Shown one piece after another: positions 24,407 to 37,052 of a DNA stretch of 64,000 nt (within the stretch, counting starts at the first letter, position 1; each line of letters starts with the position of its first letter). The notes beneath the pieces were generated by a model, which saw only the letters and a list, made by a program, of their open reading frames with translations, was not told the origin of the DNA and made no database searches. A program made the translations under genes and the position numbers. The DNA comes from Amaranthus tricolor (lineage: Eukaryota > Streptophyta > Magnoliopsida > Caryophyllales > Amaranthaceae): positions 15,629,208 through 15,693,207 of the forward strand of contig NC_080049.1 in assembly GCF_026212465.1 (NCBI RefSeq). The letters are read 5' to 3'.

Positions 24407-27400
24407 AACAGTATTTGGTATACATTATTATGTTGAAGTGGTTAGAATAGAAAATCATAGTCATATGCTAAAAATTGCGTGTTAAGTTTAGCTTTTAAGG
24501 GGTTTTATGAGTTTTTTTTGCCACTTTTGGGCATAAAGTAGTTCAAACTTGGTATGTTTTACACGAAACTTGGCACACAACACTATTTGGTATATATTTT
24601 TGTGTTGAAGTGGTTAGAATTGAAAATCATAGTCATATGCTTGAAATTACGTGTTAAGTTGCGATTTTAAGGGGTTTTTAAGCGTTTTTGCCACTTTTGC
24701 GCATAAAGTAGCTCAAACTTGGTTTGTTTAGCACGAAACTTGGCACACAATACAATTTGGTATATATTATTGTGTTGATGTGGTTAAAATTGAAAATCAT
24801 AGTCATATGCTAGAAATTACGTGTAAAGTTGTGATTTTAACGGTTTATAAGCGTTTTTGCCACTTTTGCGCATAAAGTAGCTCAAACTTGGTTTGTTTTG
24901 CACGCAATTTGGCACACAATATTATTTGGTATACATTATTATGTTGAAATGGTTAGAATAGAAAATCATAGTCATATGCTTGAAATTACGTGTTAAGTTG
25001 AGCTTTTAAGGCTTTTTATGAGTTTTTTTTGCCACTTTTGGGTATAAAGTAGTTCAAATTTGGTTTGTGTTGCACGAAACTTGGCACAAAACACTATTTG
25101 GTATATATTATTATGTTGAAGTTCTTAGAATTGAAAATCATAGTCATATGTTAGAAATTACGTGTTAAGTTACGATTTTAAGGGTTTTTAAGCGTTTTTG
25201 CCACTTTTGCGCATAAAGTAGCTCAAACTTGGTTATTTTGCGTGTAACTTGGCAAACAACACTATTTGGTATATATTATTGTGTTGAAGTGGTTAGAATT
25301 GTAAATCATAGTCATATGCTAGAAATTACGTGTTTAAGTTGCGATTTTAAGGGTTTTTAAGCATTTTTGCCACTTTTGCGCATAAAGTAGCTCTAACTTG
25401 GTTTGTTTTAAACCAAACTAGGCACTCAACACTGTTTGGCATATATTATTGTGTTGAAGTGGTTAGAATTGAACGTCATAGTCACATGCTAAAAATTACA
25501 AGTTAAGTTGCGATTTTAAGGGTTTTTAAGTGTTTTTTCCACTTTTGCGCATAATTAGCTCAAACTTGGATTTTTTTGTACGTAACTTGGAACACAACAC
25601 TATTTGGTGTATATTATTGTGTTGAAGTGGTTACAATTGAAAATCATAGTCATATGCTAGAAATTACGTGTTAAGTTGAGCTTTTAAGGGTTTTTAAGCG
25701 TTTTTCCACTTTTGCGCATTAAGTAGCTTAAACTTGGTTTATTTTGCACGTAACTTGGCACACAAAACTATTTGTTATTTTTTATTGTGTTTGAAGTGGT
25801 TAGAATTGAAAATCATAGTCATATGCTAGAAATTACGTGTTAAGTTGCGATTTTAAGGGTTTTTAAGTGTTTTTGCCATTTTTGCGCATAAAGTAGCTCA
25901 AACTTGGTTTATTTTGCACTCAAACTAGGCACACAACACTGTTTGGCATATATTATTGTGTTGAAGTGGTTAGAATTTAACATCATAGTCATATGCTAGA
26001 AATTACAAGTTAAGTTGCGATTTTAAGGGTTTTTAAGCGTTTTGCCACTTTTGCGCATAAAGTAGCTCAAACTTGGTTTGTTTTGCACGAATCTTTGCCC
26101 ACAACACTATTGGGTATATATTATTGTGTTGAAGTGGTTAGAATTGAAAATCATCGTCATATGCTAGAAATTACGTGTTAGAGTTGAGTTCAAACTTGGT
26201 TTGTTTTGCACCAAACATGGCACACAACACTGTTATGGTATATATTATTGTGTTGAATTGGTTAGAATTGAAATTAATAGTCATATGCTAGAAATTACAT
26301 GTTAAGTTACAATTTTATGGGTTTTTTAAACGTTTTTTCCACTTTTGGGCATTAAGTAGTTCAAACTTGGTTTGTTTTGTACGAAAATTGGCACACAACA
26401 CTATTCGGTATATATTACTGTGTAGAAATGGTTAGAATTGAAAATCATAGTCATATGATAGAAATTGCGTGTGAAGTTGCGATTTTAAGGGTTTTTAAGC
26501 GTTTTTTCCACTTTTGCGCATAAAGTACCTCAAACTTGGTTTGTTTTGCAATAAACTAGGCACACAACACTATTTGGCATATATTATTGTGTTGAAGTGG
26601 TTAGAATGGAAAATCATACTCATATGCTAGAAATTAGGAGTTAAGTTGCGATTTTATGGGTTTTTAAGCGTTTTTTCCACTTTTGCGCATAAATTAGCTC
26701 AAACTTGGATTTTTTGGTACGAAACATGGCACACAACACTATTTGGTATATATTATTGTGTTGAAGTGGTTAGAATTGAAAATCTTAGTCATATGCTAGA
26801 AATTACGTGTTAAGTTGCCATTTTAAGAGTTTTTAAGCGTTCTTGCCACATTTGCGCATATAGTAGCTCAAACTTGGTTTGTTATGCACGAAACGTGGAG
26901 CACAACACAATTTGGTATATATTATTGTGTTAAAGTGGTTAAAATTCAAAATCATAGTCATAAGCTAGAAATTACGTGTTAAGTTGCGATTTTAAGGGTT
27001 AGTAAGCGTTTTTGCCACTTTTGCTCATAAAGTAGCTCAAACTTGGTTTGTTTTTTTGCACGCAACATGGCACACAACAGTATTTGGTATACATTATTAT
27101 GTTGAAGTTGTCAGAATAGAAAATCATACTCATATGCTAGAAATTACGTGTTAAGTTGAGCTTTTAAGGGTTTTTATGAGTTTTTTTCGCCACTTTTGGG
27201 CATAAAGTAGTTCAAACTTGGTTTGTTTTGCACGAAACTTGGCACACAACACTATTTGGTATATATTATTGTTTTGAAGTGGTTAGAATTGAAACTCATA
27301 GTGAAATGCTTGAAATTACGTGTTAAGTTGCGATTTTAAGGGTTTTTAAGCGTTTTTGCCACTTTTGCGCATAAAGTAGCTCAAACTTGGTTTGTTTAGC

Positions 27401-27976
27401 TCGAAACTTGGCACACAACACAATTTGGTATATATTATTGTGTTGAAGTGGTTAAAATTGAAAATCATAGTCATATGCTAGAAATTACGTGTAAAGTTGC
27501 GATTTTAACGGTTTGTAAGCGTTTTTGCCACTTTTGCGCATAAAGTAGCTCAAACTTGGTTTGTTTTGCACGCAACTAGGCACACAATAGTATTTGGTAT
27601 ACATTATTATGTTGAAATGGTTAGAATAGAAAATCATAGTCATATGCTTGAAATTACGTGTTAAGTTGAGCTTTTAAGGGTTTTTATGAGTTTTTTTTGC
27701 CACTTTTGGGCAAAAAGTAGTTCAAACATGGTTTGTTTTGCACGAAACTTGGCACAAAACACTATTTGGTATATATTATTGTGTTGAAGTGCTTAGAATT
27801 GAAAATCATAGTCATATGCTAGAAATTACGTGTTAGGTTACGATTTTAAGGGTTTTTTAAGCGTTTTTTCCCCTTTTGCGCATAAAGTAGTTCAACCTTG
27901 GTTAGTTTTGCAAGAAACTTGGCACACAACAATATTTGGTAAATATTATTGTGTTGAAGTGGTTAGAATTGAAAAT
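24407..27976. repeat. diverged relatives of HOR F (transition block)
   Basis: Most F subtypes can be recognised, in partly canonical order, but with extra substitutions: m2-like (CTCTAACTTGG, AAACTAGGCACTC) near 25400, m3-like (GGATTTTTTTGTACGTAAC) near 25570, m4- and m5-like near 26830-27070, and m8 to m11-like from 27190. One monomer at about 26188 has lost about 47 bp (GTTGAG joined to TTCAAAC). This block is a plausible older outgroup of the homogenised F copies. Confidence 0.7.
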
Positions 27977-30900
27977 CATCGTAATATGATCGAAATTGCG
28001 TGTTAAGTTGCGATTTTAAGGGTTTTTAAGCGTTTTTGCCACTTTTGCGCATAAAGTAGCTCAAACTTTGTTTGTTTTGCATGTAACTTGGCACACAACA
28101 CTATTTGGTATATATTATTGTGTTGAAGTGGTTAGAATTTAAAATCATAGTCATATGCTAGAAATTACGTGTTAAGTTTCGATTTTAAGGGTTTCTAAGC
28201 GTTTTTGCCACTTTTGCACATAAGGTAGCTCTAACCTGGTTTGTTTTGCACCAAACTAGGTGCACAACTCTCTTTGGCATATATTATTGTGTTGAAGTGG
28301 TTAGAATTGAACATCATAGTCATATGCTAGAAATTACAAGTTAAGTTGCGATTTTAACGGTTTTTAAGTGTTTTTTCCACTTTTGCGCATAAATTAGCTC
28401 AAACTTGGATTTTTTTTTGTACGAAACTTGGCACACAACACTATTTGGTATATATTATTGTGTTGAAGTGGTTACAATAGAAAATCATAGTCATATACTA
28501 GAAATTACGTGTTAAGTTGCCATTTTAAGAGTTTTTAAGCGTTCTTGCCACTTTTGCACATATAGTAGCTTAAACTTGGTTTGTTATGCACGAAACGTGG
28601 AGCACAACACAATTTGGTATATATTATTGTGTTAACGTGGTTAAAATTCAAAATCATAGTCATATGCTAGAAATTATGTGTTAAGTTGCGATTTTAAGGG
28701 TTTGTAAGCGTTTTTGCCACTTTTGCTCATAAAGTAGCTCAAACTTGGTTTGTTTTGCACGCAACATGGCACACAACAGTATTTGGTATACATTATTATG
28801 TTGAAATGGTTAGAATAGAAAATCATACTCATATGCTAGAAATTACGTATTAAGTTGCCATTTTAAGAGTTTTTAAGCGTTCTTGCCACTTTTGCGCATA
28901 AAGTAGCTCAAACTTGGTTTGTTATGCACGAACGTGGTGCACAACACAATTTGGTATATATTATTGTGTTAAAGTGGTTAAAATTCAAAATCATAGTCAT
29001 ATGCTAGAAATTACGTGTTAAGTTGCGATTTTAAGGGTTTGTAAGCGTTTTTGCAACTTTTGCTCACAAAGTAGCTCAAACTTGGTTTGTTTTGCACGCA
29101 ACATGGCACACAACAGTATTTGGTATACATTATTATGTTGAAGTGGTCAGAATAGAAAATCATACTCATATGCTAGAAATTACGTGTTAAGTTGAGCTTT
29201 TAAGAGTTTTTATGAGTTTTTTTCGCCACTTTTGGGCCTAAAGTAGTTCAAACTTGGTTGTTTTGCACGAAACTTGGCACACAACACTATTTGGTATATA
29301 TTATTGTGTTGAAGTGGTTAGAATTTAAAATCATAGTCATATGCTAGAAATTATGTGTTAAGTTTCGATTTTAAGGGTTTCTAAGCGTTTTTGCCACTTT
29401 TGCGCATAAAGTAGCTCTAACCTGGTTTGTTTTGCACCAAACTAGGCACACAACACTCTTTGGCATATATTATTGTGTTGAAGTGGTTAGAATTGAACAT
29501 CATAGTCATATGCTAGAAATTACAAGTTAAGTTGCGATTTTAAAGGTTTTTAAGTGTTTTTTCCACTTTTGCGCATAAATTAGCTCAAACTTGGATTTTT
29601 TTTGTACGAAACTTGGCACACAACACTATTTGGTATATATTATTGTGTTGAAGTGGTTACAATAGAAAATCATAGTCATATACTAGAAATTACGTGTTAA
29701 GTTGCCATTTTAAGAGTTTTTAAGCGTTCTTGCCACTTTTGCACATATAGTAGCTTAAACTTGGTTTGTTATGCACGAAACGTGGAGCACAACACAATTT
29801 GGTATATATTATTGTGTTAACGTGGTTAAAATTCAAAATCATAGTCATATGCTAGAAATTACGTGTTAAGTTGCGATTTTAAGGGTTTGGAAGCGTTTTT
29901 GCCACTTTTGCTCATAAAGTAGCTCAAACTTGGTTTGTTTTGCACGCAACATGGCACACAACAGTATTTGGTATACATTATTATGTTGAAATGGTTAGAA
30001 TAGAAAATCATACTCATATGCTAGAAATTACGTATTAAGTTGCCATTTTAAGAGTTTTTAAGCGTTCTTGCCACTTTTGCGCATAAAGTAGCTCAAACTT
30101 GGTTTGTTATGCACGAAACGTGGAGCACAACACAATTTGGTATATATTATTGTGTTAAAGTGGTTAAAATTCAAAATTATAGTCATATGCTAGAAATTAC
30201 GTTTTAAGTTGCGATTTTAAGGGTTTGTAAGCGTTTTTGCAACTTTTGCTCATAAAGTAGCTCAAACTTGGTTTGTTTTGCACGCAACATGGCACACAAC
30301 AGTATTTGGTATACATTATTATGTTGAAGTGGTCAGAATAGAAAATCATACTCATATGCTAGAAATTACGTGTTAAGTTAAGCTTTTAAGGGTTTTTATG
30401 AGTTTTTTTCGCCACTTTTGGGCATAAAGTAGTTCAAACTTGGTTTGTTTTGCACGAAACTTGGCACACAACACTATTTGGTATATATTATTGTGTTGAA
30501 GTGGTTAGAATTTAAAATCATAGTCATATACTAGAAATTACGTGTTAAGTTTCGATTTTAAGGGTTTCTAAGCGTTTTTGCCACTTTTGCGCATAAAGTA
30601 GCTCTAACCTGGTTTGTTTTGCACCAAACTAGGCACACAACACTCTTTGGCATATATTATTGTGTTGAAGTGGTTAGAATTGAACATCATAGTCATATGC
30701 TAGAAATTACAAGTTAAGTTGCGATTTTTAGGGTTTTTAAGTGTTTTTTCCACTTTTGCGCATAAATTAGCTCAAACTTGGACTTTTTTGTACGAAACTT
30801 GGCACACAACACTATTTGGTATATATTATTGTGTTGAAGTGGTTACAATAAAAAATCATAGTCATATACTAGAAATTACGTGTTAAGTTGCCATTTTAAG

Positions 30901-32045
30901 AGTTTTTAAGCGTTCTTGCCACTTTTGCGCATATAGTAGCTCAAACTTGGTTTGTTATGCACGAAACGTGGAGCACAACACAATTTGGTATATATTATTG
31001 TGTTAACGTGGTTAAAATTCAAAATCATAGTCATATGCTAGAAATTACGTGTTAAGTTGCGATTTTAAGGGTTTGTAAGCGTTTTTGCCACTTTTGCTCG
31101 TAAAGTAGCTCAAACTTGGTTTGTTTTGCACGCAACATGGCACACAACAGTATTTGGTATACATTATTATGTTGAAGTGGTTAGAATAGAAAATCATACT
31201 CATATGCTAGAAATTACGTGTTAAGTTGAGCTTTTAAGGGTTTTTATGAGTTTTTTTCGCCACTTTTGGGCATAAAGTAGTTCAAACTTGGTTTGTTTTG
31301 CACGAAACTTGGCACACAACACTATTTGGTATATATTATTGTGTTGAAGTGGTTAGAATTGAAACTCATAGTCATATGCTTGAAATTACGTGTTAAGTTG
31401 CGATTTTAAGGGTTTTTAAGCGTTTTTGACACTTTTGCGCATAAAGTAGCTCAAACTTGGTTTGTTTAGCTCGAAACTTGGCACACAACACAATTTGGTA
31501 TATATTATTGTGTTGAAGTGGTTATAATTGAAAATCATAGTCATATGCTAGAAATTACGTGCAAAGTTGCGATTTAAACGGTTTGTAAGCGTTTTTGCCA
31601 CTTTTGCGCATAAAGTAGCTCAAACTTGGTTTGTTTTGCATGCAACTTGGCACACAATAGTATTTGGTATACATTATTATGTTGAAAGGGTTAGAATAGA
31701 AAATTATAGTCATATTCTTGAAATTACGTGTTAAGTTGAGCTTTTAAGGGTTTTTATGAGTTTTTTTTGCCACTTTTGGGCAAAAAGTAGTTCAAACTTG
31801 GTTTGTTTTGCACGAAACTTGGCACAAAACACTATTTGGTATATATTATTGTGTTGAAGTGCTTAGAATTGAAAATCATAGTCATATACTAGAAATTACG
31901 TGTTAGGTTACGATTTTAAGGGTTTTTAAGCGTTTTTTCCCCTATTGCGCATAAAGTAGTTCAAACTTGGTTAGTTTTGCAAGAAACTTGGCACACAACA
32001 CTATTTGGTAAATATTATTGTGTTGAAGTGGTTAGAATTGAAAAT
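27977..32045. repeat. HOR F copy 1, 24-monomer compound
   Basis: 4069 bp between CATCGTAAT markers. By eye the order is m1-m7, then m8/m1 hybrid, m2-m7, m8/m1 hybrid again, m2-m4, m5/m7 hybrid, m8-m12. The seven-monomer block starting with the m8/m1 hybrid recurs at an offset of 1187 bp (GAATTTAAAA at 29321 and 30508). It looks like one 12-monomer unit enlarged by tandem gain of an inner seven-monomer loop. Confidence 0.82.
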
Positions 32046-35000
32046 CATCGTAATATGATCGAAATTGCGTGTTAAGTTGCGATTTTAAGGGTTTTTAAGC
32101 GTTTTTGCCACTTTTGCGCATAAAGTAGCTCAAACTTTGTTTGTTTTGCATGTAACTTTGCACACAACACTATCTGGTATATATTATTGTGTTGAAGTGG
32201 TTAGAATTTAAAATCATAGTCATATGCTAGAAATTACGTGTTAAGTTTCGATTTTAAGGGTTTCTAAGCGTTTTTGCCACTTTTGCGCATAAAGTAGCTC
32301 TAACCTGGTTTGTTTTGCACCAAACTAGGCACACAACACTCTTTGGCATATATTATTTTGTTGAAGTGGTTAGAATTGAACATCATAGTCATATGATAGA
32401 AATTACAAGTTAAGTTGCGATTTTAAGGGTTTTTAAGTGTTTTTTCCACTTTTGCGCATAAATTAGCTCAAACTTGGATTTTTTTGTACGAAACTTGGCA
32501 CACAACACTATTTGGTATATATTATTGTGTTGAAGTGGTTACAATAGAAAATCATAGTCATATACTAGAAATTACGTATTAAGTTGCTATTTTAAGAGTT
32601 TTTAAGCGTTCTTGCCACTTTTGCGCATATAGTAGCTCAAACTTGGTTTGTTATGCACGAAACGTGGAGCACAACACAATTTGGTATATATTATTGTGTT
32701 AAAGTGGTTAAAATTCAAAATCATTGTCATATGCTAGAAATTACGTGTTAAGTTGCGATTTTAAGGGTTTGTAAGCGGTTTTTGCAACTTTTGCTCATAA
32801 AGTAGCTCAAACTTGGTTTGTTTTGCACGCAACATGGCACACAACAGTATTTGGTATACATTATTATGTTGAAGTGGTCAAAATAGAAAATCATACTCAT
32901 ATGCTAGAAATTACGTGTTAAGTTGAGCTTTTTAAGGGTTTTTATGAGTTTTTTTTCGCCACTTTTGGGCATAAAGTAGTTCAAACTTGGTTTGTTTTGC
33001 ACGAAACTTGGCACACAACACTATTTGGTATATATTATTGTGTTGAAGTGGTTAGAATTTAAAATCATAGTCATATGCTAAAAATTACATGTTAAGTTTC
33101 GATTTTAAGGGTTTCTAAGCGTTTTTGCCACTTTCGCGCATAAAGTAGCTCTAACCTGGTTTGTTTTGCACCAAACTAGGCACACAACACTCTTTGGCAT
33201 ATATTATTGTGTTGAAGTGGTTAGAATTGAACATCATAGTCATATGCTAGAAATTACAAGTTAAGTTGCGATTTTAAGGGTTTTTAAGTGTTTTTTCCAC
33301 TTTTGCGCATAAATTAGCTCAAACTTGGATTTTTTTGTACGAAACTTGGCACACAACACTATTTGGTATATATTATTGTGTTGAAGTGGTTACAATAGAA
33401 AATCATAGTCATATACTAGAAATTACGTGTTAAGTTGCCATTTTAAGAGTTTTTAAGCGTTCTTGCCACTTTTGCACATATAGTAGCTTAAACTTGGTTT
33501 GTTATGCACGAAACGTGGAGCACAACACAATTTGGTATATATTATTGTGTTAACGTGGTTAAAATTCAAAATCATAGTCATATGTTATAAATTACGTGTT
33601 AAGTTGCGATTTTAAGGGTTTTTAAGCGTTTTTGCCACTTTTGCGCATAAAGTAGCTCAAACTTGGTTTGTTTAGCTCGAAACTTGGCACACAACACAAT
33701 TTGGTATATATTATTGTGTTGAAGTGGTTATAATTGAAAATCATAGTCATATGCTAGAAATTACGTGTAAAGTTGCGATTTTAACGGTTTGTAAGCGTTT
33801 TTGCCACTTTTGCGCATAAAGTAGCTCAAACTTGGTTTGTTTTGCATGCAACTTGGCACACAATAGTATTTGGTATACATTATTATGTTGAAAGGGTTAG
33901 AATAGAAAATCATAGTCATATTCTTGAAATTACGTGTTAAGTTTTGCTTTTAANNNNNNNNNNNNNNNNNNNNNNNNNNNNNNNNNNNNNNNNNNNNNNN
34001 NNNNNNNNNNNNNNNNNNNNNNNNNNNNNNNNNNNNNNNNNNNNNNNNNNNNNTTTGCCACTTTTGCGCAAAAAGTAGCTCTAACCTGGTTTGTTTTGCA
34101 CCAAACTAGGCACACAACACTCTTTGGCATATATTATTGTGTTGAAGTGGTTAGAATTGAACATCATAGTCATATGCTAGAAATTACAAGTTAAGTTGCG
34201 ATTTTAAGGGTTTTTTAAGTGTTTTTTCCACTTTTGCGCATAAATTAGCTCAAACTTGGATTTTTTTTGTACGAAACTTGGCACACAACACTATTTGGTA
34301 TATATTATTGTGTTGAAGTGGTTACAATAGAAAATCATAGTCATATACTAGAAATTACGTGTTAAGTTGCCATTTTAAGAGTTTTTAAGCGTTCTTGCCA
34401 CTTTTGCGCATATAGTAGCTCAAACTTGGTTTGTTATGCACGAAACGTGGAGCACAACACAATTTGGTATATATTATTGTGTTAACGTGGTTAAAATTCA
34501 AAATCATAGTCATATGCTAGAAATTACGTGTTAAGTTGCGATTTTAAGGGTTTGTAAGCGTTTTTGCCACTTTTGCACATAAAGTAGCTCAAACTTGGTT
34601 TGTTTTGCACGCAACATGGCACACAACAGTATTTGGTATACATTATTATGTTGAAGTGGTTAGAATAGAAAATCATACTCATATACTAGAAATTACGTGT
34701 TAAGTTGAGCTTTTAAGGGTTTTTATGAGTTTTTTTCGCCACTTTTGGGCATAAAGTAGTTCAAACTTGGTTTGTTTTGCACGAAAACTTGGCACACAAC
34801 ACTATTTGGTATATATTATTGTGTTAAAGTGGTTAAAATTCAAAATCATAGTCATATGCTAGAAATTACGTGTTAAGTTGCGATTTTAAGGGTTTGTAAG
34901 CGTTTTTGCCACTTTTGCTCATAAAGTAGCTCAAACTTGGTTTGTTTTGCACGCAACGTGGCACACAACAGTATTTGGTATACATTATTATGTTGAAGTG

Positions 35001-37052
35001 GTCAGAATAGAAAATCATACTCATATGCTAGAAATTACGTCTTAAGTTGAGCTTTTAAGGGTTTTTTATGAGTTTTTTTCGCCACTTTTGGGCATAAAGT
35101 AGTTCAAACTTGGTTTGTTTTGCACGAAACTTGGCACACAACACTATTTGGTATATATTATTGTGTTGAAGTGGTTAGAATTTAAAATCATAGTCATATG
35201 CTAGAAATTACATGTTAAGTTTCGATTTTAAGGGTTTCTAAGCGTTTTTGCCACTTTTGCGCATAAAGTAGCTCTAACCTGGTTTGTTTTGCACCAAACT
35301 AGGCACACAACACTCTTTGGCATATATTATTGTGTTGAAGTGGTTAGAATTGAACATCATAGTCATATGATAGAAATTACAAGTTAAGTTGCGATTTTAA
35401 GGGTTTTTAAATGTTTTTTCCACTTTTGCGCATAAATTAGCTCAAACATGGATTTTTTTTGTACGAAACTTGGCACACAACACTATTTGGTATATATTAT
35501 TGTGTTGAAGTGGTTACAATAGAAAATCATAGTCATATACTAGAAATTACGTATTAAGTTGCCATTTTAAGAGTTTTGAAGCGTTCTTGCCACTTTTGCG
35601 CATATAGTAGCTCAAACTTGGTTTGTTATGCACGAAACGTGGAGCACAACACAATTTGGTATATATTATTGTGTTAACGTGGTTAAAATTCAAAATCATA
35701 GTCATATGCTAGAAATTACGTGTTAAGTTGTGATTTTAAGGGTTTGTAAGCGTTTTTGCCACTTTTGCTCATAAAGTAGCTCAAACTTGGTTTGTTTTGC
35801 ACGCAACATGGCACACAACAGTATTTGGTATACATTATTATGTTGAAGTGGTTTAGAATAGAAAATCATACGCATATGCTAGAAATTACGTATTAAGTTG
35901 CCATTTAAGAGTTTTTAAGCGTTCTTGCCACTTTTGCGCATAAAGTAGCTCAAACTTGGTTTGTTATGCACGAAACGTGGAGCACAACACAATTTGGTAT
36001 ATATTATTGTGTTAAAGTGGTTAAAATTCAAAATCATAGTCATATGCTAGAAATTACGTGTTAAGTTGCGATTTTAAGGGTTTGTAAGCGTTTTTGCCAG
36101 TTTTGCTCATAAAGTAGCTCAAACTTGGTTTGTTTTGCACGCAACATGGCACACAACAGTATTTGGTATACATTATTATGTTGAAGTGGTTAGAATAGAA
36201 AATCATACTCATATACTAGAAATTACGTGTTAAGTTGAGCTTTTAAGGGTTTTTATGAGTTTTTTTCGCCACTTTTGGGCATAAAGTAGTTCAAACTTGG
36301 TTTGTTTTTGCACGAAACTTGGCACACAACACTATTTGGTATATATTATTGTGTTGAAGTGGTTAAAATTGAAACTCATAGTCATATGCTTGAAATTACG
36401 TGTTAAGTTGCGATTTTAAGGGTTTTTAAGCGTTTTTGCCACTTTTGCGCATAAAGTAGCTCAAACTTGGTTTGTTTAGCTCGAAACTTGGCGCACATGA
36501 CAATTTGGTATATATTATTGTGTTGAAGTGGTTATAATTGAAAATCATAGTCATATGCTAGAAATTACGTGTAAAGTTGCGATTTTAACGGTTTGGCGTT
36601 TTTGCCACTTTTGCGCATAAAGTAGCTCAAACTTGGTTTGTTTTGCACGCAACTTGGCACACAATAGTATTTGGTATACATTATTATGTTGAAATGGTTA
36701 GAATAGAAAATCATAGTCATATTCTTGAAATTACGTGTTAAGTTGAGCTTTTAAGGGTTTTTATGAGTTTTTTTGCCACTTTTGGGCAAAAAGTAGTTCA
36801 AACTTGGTTTGTTTTGCACGAAACTTGGCACAAAACACTATTTGGTATATATTATTGTGTTGAAGTGCTTAGAATTGAAAATCATAGTCATATACTAGAA
36901 ATTACGTGTTAGGTTACGATTTTAAGGGTTTTTTAAGCGTTTTTTCCCCTTTTGCGCATAAAGTAGTTCAAACTTGGTTAGTTTTGCAAGAAACTTGGCA
37001 CACAACACTATTTGGTAAATATTATTGTGTTGAAGTGGTTAGAATTGAAAAT
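32046..37052. repeat. HOR F copy 2, irregular and split by the gap
   Basis: Before the gap: m1-m3, m4/m6 hybrid, m7-like, m8/m1 hybrid (about 33000), m2-m4, m9, m10. After the gap: m2-m4, m5/m7, m8/m6 hybrid (about 34760), m7, m8/m1 (about 35110), m2-m6, m7-like, m8-m12. At least two HOR units are merged here, and the gap makes the monomer count unreliable. Confidence 0.75.
33954..34053. other. assembly gap of exactly 100 N
   Basis: The run of N is exactly 100 long, the usual placeholder for a gap of unknown size, so the distance is not real. The left side stops in an m10-type monomer (tail CATATTCTTGAAA, then an aberrant GTTTTGC where GTTGAGC is expected). The right side resumes in an m2-type monomer. 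In the canonical order m11, m12 and m1 lie between them, so at least three monomers (~0.5 kb), or three plus a multiple of the HOR, are probably missing. Confidence 0.99.

Larger units (their letters stand above)
1..33953. repeat. 169-bp tandem satellite array, left contig
   Basis: Head-to-tail copies of one monomer fill this segment with no interruption that I can find. Counting between equivalent GTGGTTA motifs (for example 11641 to 11810, and 12487 to 12656) gives 169 bp, and a by-eye consensus also sums to 169 bp with 57 G or C. Landmarks in order are GCGTTTTTGCCAC, GCATAAAGTAGCTCAAAC, TTGGTTTGTTTTGCACG, TTGGCACACAACAC, GGTATATATTATTGTG, AGAATTGAAAATCATAG, CATATGCTAGAAATTACG and GTTGCGATTTTAAGGG. 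All monomers read in the same direction on the + strand. A centromeric or pericentromeric location is inferred from monomer size, AT content, HOR structure and the absence of genes. The sequence alone cannot prove it. Confidence 0.97.

Noticed and set aside
33930..34194. Open frames across the N run
   Set aside because: The N run contains no stop by definition, so these frames are artefacts of the gap.
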